Source of the DNA: JAMOAD01 sp023621955
GTDB taxonomy: Bacteria > Acidobacteriota > Aminicenantia > JAMOAD01
DNA length: 64,000 nucleotides
Assembly (NCBI GenBank): GCA_035403085.1
Contig: DAONEM010000004.1
Location: 25,173-89,172 of the forward strand
Reading direction: 5' to 3'
Below the pieces are notes generated by a model, which was given only the letters and a program-made list of their open reading frames with translations, was not told where the DNA came from and did not search any database. A program made the position numbers and the translations under genes. Shown here in pieces: positions 60,472 to 64,000 of this stretch (positions within the stretch are counted from its first letter, which is position 1; every line of letters begins with the position of its first letter).

Positions 60472-62075
60472 ATCTCACCTCCCAGGGTTTCGGGGTTAGC
60501 CACAAGGGAGAGACTCTCCTCTCCCTCATCAAGGGAGAGAGTTCCCTCGATCCGCTTGTCGGCCATACGGCCTTGAAAGGTCAGCTCCATGATCTGATCT
60601 CCAAGAAGGGTTCCTCGCGCGGAGAAAGAGATTCTGTCGCCGGAGACGGAGCCCTCGGTGATGTCGAACCCCTTGCCTTGGTAGACCAGCTGGCCGGCGA
60701 GGTTCCCCTTTTCGAGGTGAAGGACCATGGTGAAGGAGAAGCTCCCTAGGGAACCCTGGGCCTTAACCGACCAACTCCCCGAGGGGTCGACCTTCGGAAC
60801 TTCGTCTCCCTTCTCTTCCTTGGAGAATTCGAAGGGTCGGCCTTCGACAAAGGTGATTGTCACCCGGCTCTTCTCTTCGAGGAGAGGAGTGTCGGTGACG
60901 ATGAAGTCGGCGGCTTTTCCCCTCTCCAGAGTCCCGTAACGGTCCTGAACCTTGAAGAGCCGCGCGGGGTTGATGGTCAGAGAGTCGAGGAGTCTCTTCT
61001 CCTGGACTCCACGCTTCAAGAGGGCACGGAGGTTCTTGAGGAGACCGTCGTAATCCCCCGAGTCTGGAGGAGCCAGGACGATGTCGGCGCGCTCTTTGAA
61101 GAGGAGGGAGAACTTCTCAGGGTAGAGCCTCTCTTCGGCTTCCCTCTTCTTCTCCTCTCCTTCCAGAGAGTAACGGCTCGCCAAGGGGGCCTTGAAGAGG
61201 AGAGGGAGGATGATGGGGGAACTGGGGAGGGGGCGGCGCCAGAAGTCGGGGCTCAAGAGGAGGACGGGCGGAAGGGGGCACTCTTTACCGATGTGCTCGG
61301 CCAGGCGTTGTTGGACCATGTTGTTGGTGACCAAAAGAAACCGCTCATTCCCGAAGAGTAGGGGGCGGAAGGCTTCCAGCTCGGGGTCGTAGGGGAATCT
61401 GCGTCCGGAGACCGCGGGTGGAAGGCCCTTTCGAGCCTGACGGTAGAGAAGCTCCTCCTTGATCTCGCGGATCTGGGCAAGAATCCCGGAGGTTGTTGTC
61501 GGGTATCGGTTGGAGTTTGGTTCCAGGCGCAGAACTTGAAAGGGCCCTTCGGAAACGGTGTTGACCTTGGGGTCTTTGGAGATCGGTGAGACGAGGAGAG
61601 TGCGCCCGCCGACGATTCCCTCTCTGGGCACGACATGAACGAGGGTAAAACCTCGGGAGAGGGTCTTTGAAAGGTCCTCGTTCTTGAGAAGAAGCGTTTC
61701 GGTGAGGCTCTTTCGGGGGGTGAAACCCCTCTCCTCCAGGGGAAGGCGGGTGTTCTTATCGGGGCCGGGGGCCTCTTCGGACCCTTCGGCTCTCTTAGGA
61801 GTTGCGGAAGGCTGAAAACCCGTGTTGTAGGAGTCGATCAGGGCTGGGTAGAGGCAGTGGCCCTTCAGATCGTACTCTCCGTCGAAGGTTCCTTTGGGGA
61901 GTGCCTTCATGGGCCCCAGGGAGTCGATGAACCCATCCTTTACCAGGAGGAAACATCCTCCTTGGAGGGTTCCCGCTTCGGTCCAGATCGAAACGTTCTT
62001 CAGGAGATAACTCTGGGCGTCCAGGGGAAGGACGAAGAAGAGGAAGAGTAGAGGGGAAAGCGATTTTTTGACCAT
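60468..62075 (-). CDS. Periplasmic amidohydrolase-fold protein without metal ligands, with C-terminal beta domain
   Basis: 535 residues; AAGGAGGT precedes ATG 62075; signal peptide LLFLFFVLPLDAQ. The barrel is recognisable (CLYPALIDSYNTGF where active members have DxHxH; SLTINPARLFKVQDRYGTLERGKAADFIV), but HxH is Y-N-T, and the other His/Asp positions are not found. About 110 extra C-terminal residues (GSWSVKAQGSLGSFSFTMVLHLE to the end) form a beta-rich, lipocalin-like domain not seen in the other two paralogues. First gene of the operon, coupled by a GTGA overlap to the active enzyme. Confidence 0.8.
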   Translation of the reverse strand: MVKKSLSPLLFLFFVLPLDAQSYLLKNVSIWTEAGTLQGGCFLLVKDGFIDSLGPMKALPKGTFDGEYDLKGHCLYPALIDSYNTGFQPSATPKRAEGSEEAPGPDKNTRLPLEERGFTPRKSLTETLLLKNEDLSKTLSRGFTLVHVVPREGIVGGRTLLVSPISKDPKVNTVSEGPFQVLRLEPNSNRYPTTTSGILAQIREIKEELLYRQARKGLPPAVSGRRFPYDPELEAFRPLLFGNERFLLVTNNMVQQRLAEHIGKECPLPPVLLLSPDFWRRPLPSSPIILPLLFKAPLASRYSLEGEEKKREAEERLYPEKFSLLFKERADIVLAPPDSGDYDGLLKNLRALLKRGVQEKRLLDSLTINPARLFKVQDRYGTLERGKAADFIVTDTPLLEEKSRVTITFVEGRPFEFSKEEKGDEVPKVDPSGSWSVKAQGSLGSFSFTMVLHLEKGNLAGQLVYQGKGFDITEGSVSGDRISFSARGTLLGDQIMELTFQGRMADKRIEGTLSLDEGEESLSLVANPETLGGEM

Positions 62076-62333
62076 AGGACCTCCTTAAAAAAATACGTTG
62101 CCTAGAGGCGACTGTTTCATACTTCACCTCCGAGGGCTACGGTGAAGACCGGCTCCTTGGATTCTGCAGGGAAACGAGGTGAAATCTTGAACATCTCCGG
62201 TTCAAGGGTGTGAAGGTGAAGAGGCAGGCAAGGCGCTTTCCAGGAGAGCCATAACCTCTTTCCCTTCGAGGAGAGTATTGGCGCCGAAAAGGGTCAACAG
62301 AATGAGGGGTGAGGTTCCTCAAACATGTGGCTT

Positions 62334-63317
62334 CTATGCGTTTCCCTCACGGTGAGAGCCAGATGGCCTCTGTTCTGAAGCGGGAGCTCCCTTTGTCGCC
62401 TCTTCCGCGCATTGCCGAAGGATCGCTCGTAGCTCCTGTGGATAGAGCACGTCAACGTCTCGGCCATAACGGAAGAGCCATCTCCCTAATACCGGGAGAG
62501 AATCGACCATAAGGAGGAGTTCCATTCGGTCCCCTAGATCTCTCTCCTCTACGACGCCGAAGGCGCACCTCTCCCTGATGATTCCGTAGTTCTCTTTCTT
62601 CAAAGTGATCAACGTTTTGCACAAACCTTTCGATTGGAACATCTTTCTGAGGATCGTCTCTAGAGGGGGATGGCTCTCTTGAACGCTTTTGTCGACGGCA
62701 AAGAGCTTTTGAATACGGTCTACACGAAAATCTCGGTAAGCTTTCCGCAAATGGCAGAATGCCACCAGGTGCCAGTAATGATCGTAGAAACCCAAGGCGA
62801 GCGGGTCGATCTTTCTAAGGGTTGTTTCTCCTTTCGATGGAGATTGGTAGAGGATCTCCAGCACTGTCTTTCTGAAGAGAGCCGCTTGAATCTCTTGTAT
62901 GAAGTTGTTCGTGATTTGTCTCTGCTCTCCTGTGCCGTAGACACCCATCCTCTTTTCCACTTCGGAAGCGAAGGCTTTTTGGGAATCCTTGAGGAGAGAC
63001 TTAATTTTGTAAAGAGCCGATTCAAGACTCTTCTGAATTCCTGTGCCGGTGAAAGCCCCCGCCAGCTTTCCGGCCAAAAGGAGGGCCCCGATTTCGTCGA
63101 AGGTCAAGGCTGCAGGGGCCAAACTGTACCCATCGACAAGAAAATAGCCGATACCTGGTTCAGAACCAACCGGTATTCCGGCGGTCTCCAGCGACCGGAT
63201 GTCCCTGTAGACTGTTCGAAGAGAGACACCAAACCTTTGGGCCAACTCTTGGGCCGTCACAATCGGTTGGCACTGGAGATGAACAAGAACCGCCGATAGT
63301 CTTTCTAACCTCTTCAT
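62334..63317 (-). CDS. WYL-domain transcriptional regulator (HTH_11 type)
   Basis: 327 residues from ATG 63317 (AAGGA upstream), favoured over an earlier in-frame ATG at 63353. N-terminal winged HTH with VTAQELAQRFGVSLRTVYRDIRSLETAGIPV, a WYL domain around YWHLVAFC, FRVDRIQKL, and a WCX C-terminal part (RWLFRYGRDVDVLYP). This is the YafY-like group, which represses or activates a divergent gene and responds to nucleic-acid or small-molecule ligands. It is divergent from the reductase gene at 63471 with a palindrome between them. Confidence 0.9.
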   Translation of the reverse strand: MKRLERLSAVLVHLQCQPIVTAQELAQRFGVSLRTVYRDIRSLETAGIPVGSEPGIGYFLVDGYSLAPAALTFDEIGALLLAGKLAGAFTGTGIQKSLESALYKIKSLLKDSQKAFASEVEKRMGVYGTGEQRQITNNFIQEIQAALFRKTVLEILYQSPSKGETTLRKIDPLALGFYDHYWHLVAFCHLRKAYRDFRVDRIQKLFAVDKSVQESHPPLETILRKMFQSKGLCKTLITLKKENYGIIRERCAFGVVEERDLGDRMELLLMVDSLPVLGRWLFRYGRDVDVLYPQELRAILRQCAEEATKGAPASEQRPSGSHREGNA

Positions 63318-63404
63318 GAGATCCTTCTTTCCGTCCAGAAAATCTTCTATCAACCTATTTTAGTCCAAAAGCGATGAAGAAAAGAGAGCTGACCCGAAAT
63401 CTGC

Positions 63405-63420
63405 TGACATAGGGCTGTCA
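63405..63420. promoter_or_regulatory. Palindrome between divergent WYL regulator and reductase
   Basis: TGACA-6-TGTCA inverted repeat, centred in the 153-bp spacer, 50 bp from the reductase start and 88 bp from the regulator start. Plausible operator for the dimeric regulator. Confidence 0.45.
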
Positions 63421-63470
63421 CTTCAGGGAGGTAAACTAAGGATACAAATTTTCAACGAGGAGGCGGAACC

Positions 63471-64000
63471 TTGAGACCAAAGGTGGTTATGCACGCACAA
63501 ATCAGCTTAGACGGACGCATACGTGGCTTTGCGGAAACGGGGATCTACTATACCGTCGCCGCCCGCTTCAACGCCGATATGGTTTTACTGGGAAGCGAAA
63601 CCGTTTATAGAGCGGCGGAGCAATACCCCCCGGAGACGGAGAGGGCGTTTAGGAAGCCCCTTTGTAAGCCGGAGGATCAGCGACCGCTTTGGGTCATACC
63701 GGACAGCGGTGGAAGGTTGCGAAACCTCCATGTTTTCAGAGACACTCTCTACTGCAGAGAGATTCTCCTCTTAGTGTCAAAATCTACTTCGAGATCCTAC
63801 CTTCGATACCTTGAAGAGCGCCACTACGACTATATCGTCGCCGGTGAGGAAAGGGTGGATTACCCTCAAGCCTTCGAAGTGCTCTACCACAAGTATAAGG
63901 GAAGAACTCTCAGGACCGACAGCGGCGGGGAATTAACGGGTGTCCTGATCCGGCAGGGGCTGGTGGATGAAATCAGCCTTGTTTTATCGCCCTCTTTGGT
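63471..64000 (+). CDS. RibD C-terminal/dihydrofolate-reductase-like protein, 3'-truncated by window edge
   Basis: 177 residues visible. The TTG start at 63471 has AGGAGG 7 nt upstream. The opening MHAQISLDGRIRGF, LLGSETVYRA, YIVAGEERVDYPQAF and RTDSGGELTGVLIRQGLVDEISLVLSP are the RibD_C/DHFR-like fold of NADPH-dependent reductases. Whether it reduces a pyrimidine intermediate or another substrate cannot be told. Divergent from the WYL regulator, a common pairing. Confidence 0.85.
   Translation, partial: MRPKVVMHAQISLDGRIRGFAETGIYYTVAARFNADMVLLGSETVYRAAEQYPPETERAFRKPLCKPEDQRPLWVIPDSGGRLRNLHVFRDTLYCREILLLVSKSTSRSYLRYLEERHYDYIVAGEERVDYPQAFEVLYHKYKGRTLRTDSGGELTGVLIRQGLVDEISLVLSPSL

Noticed and set aside
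1..64000. CRISPR arrays, insertion sequences, prophage or integrase genes
   Set aside because: No regularly spaced repeats, transposases, terminal inverted repeats or phage genes were seen.

Overview
The window comes from a Gram-negative (diderm) bacterium. It encodes TolQ, TolR, a TolA/TonB-like protein and TolB, a TolC-type outer-membrane channel, periplasmic adaptors, lipoproteins and many signal peptides ending in an Ala-Gln type cleavage site. The DNA is moderately GC-rich, and arginine is very often written AGG or AGA, which is unusual for a GC-rich proteobacterium. Secreted M64, M49 and M23 peptidases, an SNF-type sodium symporter and periplasmic amidohydrolases fit a peptide-using heterotroph. 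My best guess is Acidobacteriota (Holophagae-like) or Aminicenantota-like; this is inference from gene content, and no rRNA is present to settle it. Two runs of exactly 100 N (49604-49703, 56120-56219) are scaffold gaps, so three or four genes are cut.

Layout. 1-815: end of an rRNA methyltransferase. 890-4751 (-): operon of a P-loop protein, an OPA-type MFS carrier, an FmdB-like zinc ribbon and a secreted M64 peptidase. 4847-7945 (-): DNA polymerase IV and a large membrane protein. 8091-14991 (-): an M49-like lipoprotein peptidase, then a polysaccharide module in which a 1283-residue deacetylase/glycosidase-like protein overlaps a processive GT2 synthase. 15123-21785 (-): a complete TetR-TolC-HlyD-ABC-ABC-permease-permease efflux operon with promoter and palindromic operator. 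21801-24010 (-): CheD, HDOD, CheY and CheX-like signalling genes. 24178-26074 (-): sodium symporter with a long structured leader. 26165-34634: a glycosyltransferase, a MacA-like adaptor plus ATPase, an M23 peptidase, a D-threonine-aldolase-fold enzyme and a two-subunit FAD/[2Fe-2S] dehydrogenase around a strikingly AT-rich spacer. 34755-39965 (-): tolQ-tolR-tolA-tolB followed by two glycosyltransferases. 40074-45824 (+): a DMT carrier, a metallo-beta-lactamase-fold hydrolase, dnaG-rpoD and tRNA-His. 45931-51556 (+): surface-glycan cluster with GT4, GT2, a tandem sulfotransferase and an ABC exporter. 51547-57432: DMT carrier, PAP2 phosphatase, PHP hydrolase, O-antigen-ligase-like protein and P5C dehydrogenase. 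57695-62075 (-): three periplasmic amidohydrolase paralogues, two of which have lost every metal ligand, and a small protein. 62334-64000: divergent WYL regulator and RibD/DHFR-like reductase.

Themes. Cell-surface polysaccharide synthesis, modification and export recurs in at least four places (9866-14991, 26165, 34755-36606, 45931-56119). A second theme is peptide and amino-acid use (M64, M49, sodium symporter, P5C dehydrogenase, D-amino-acid enzymes). Several promoters read clearly as sigma-70 type (TTGACA/TATAAT-like with 17-nt spacing). For tolQ and the M23 peptidase the predicted transcription start coincides with the start codon, suggesting leaderless mRNAs. The items most worth following are the deacetylase/GH-like plus synthase pair, the tandem sulfotransferase, the catalytically dead amidohydrolase paralogues and the structured leader of the sodium symporter.
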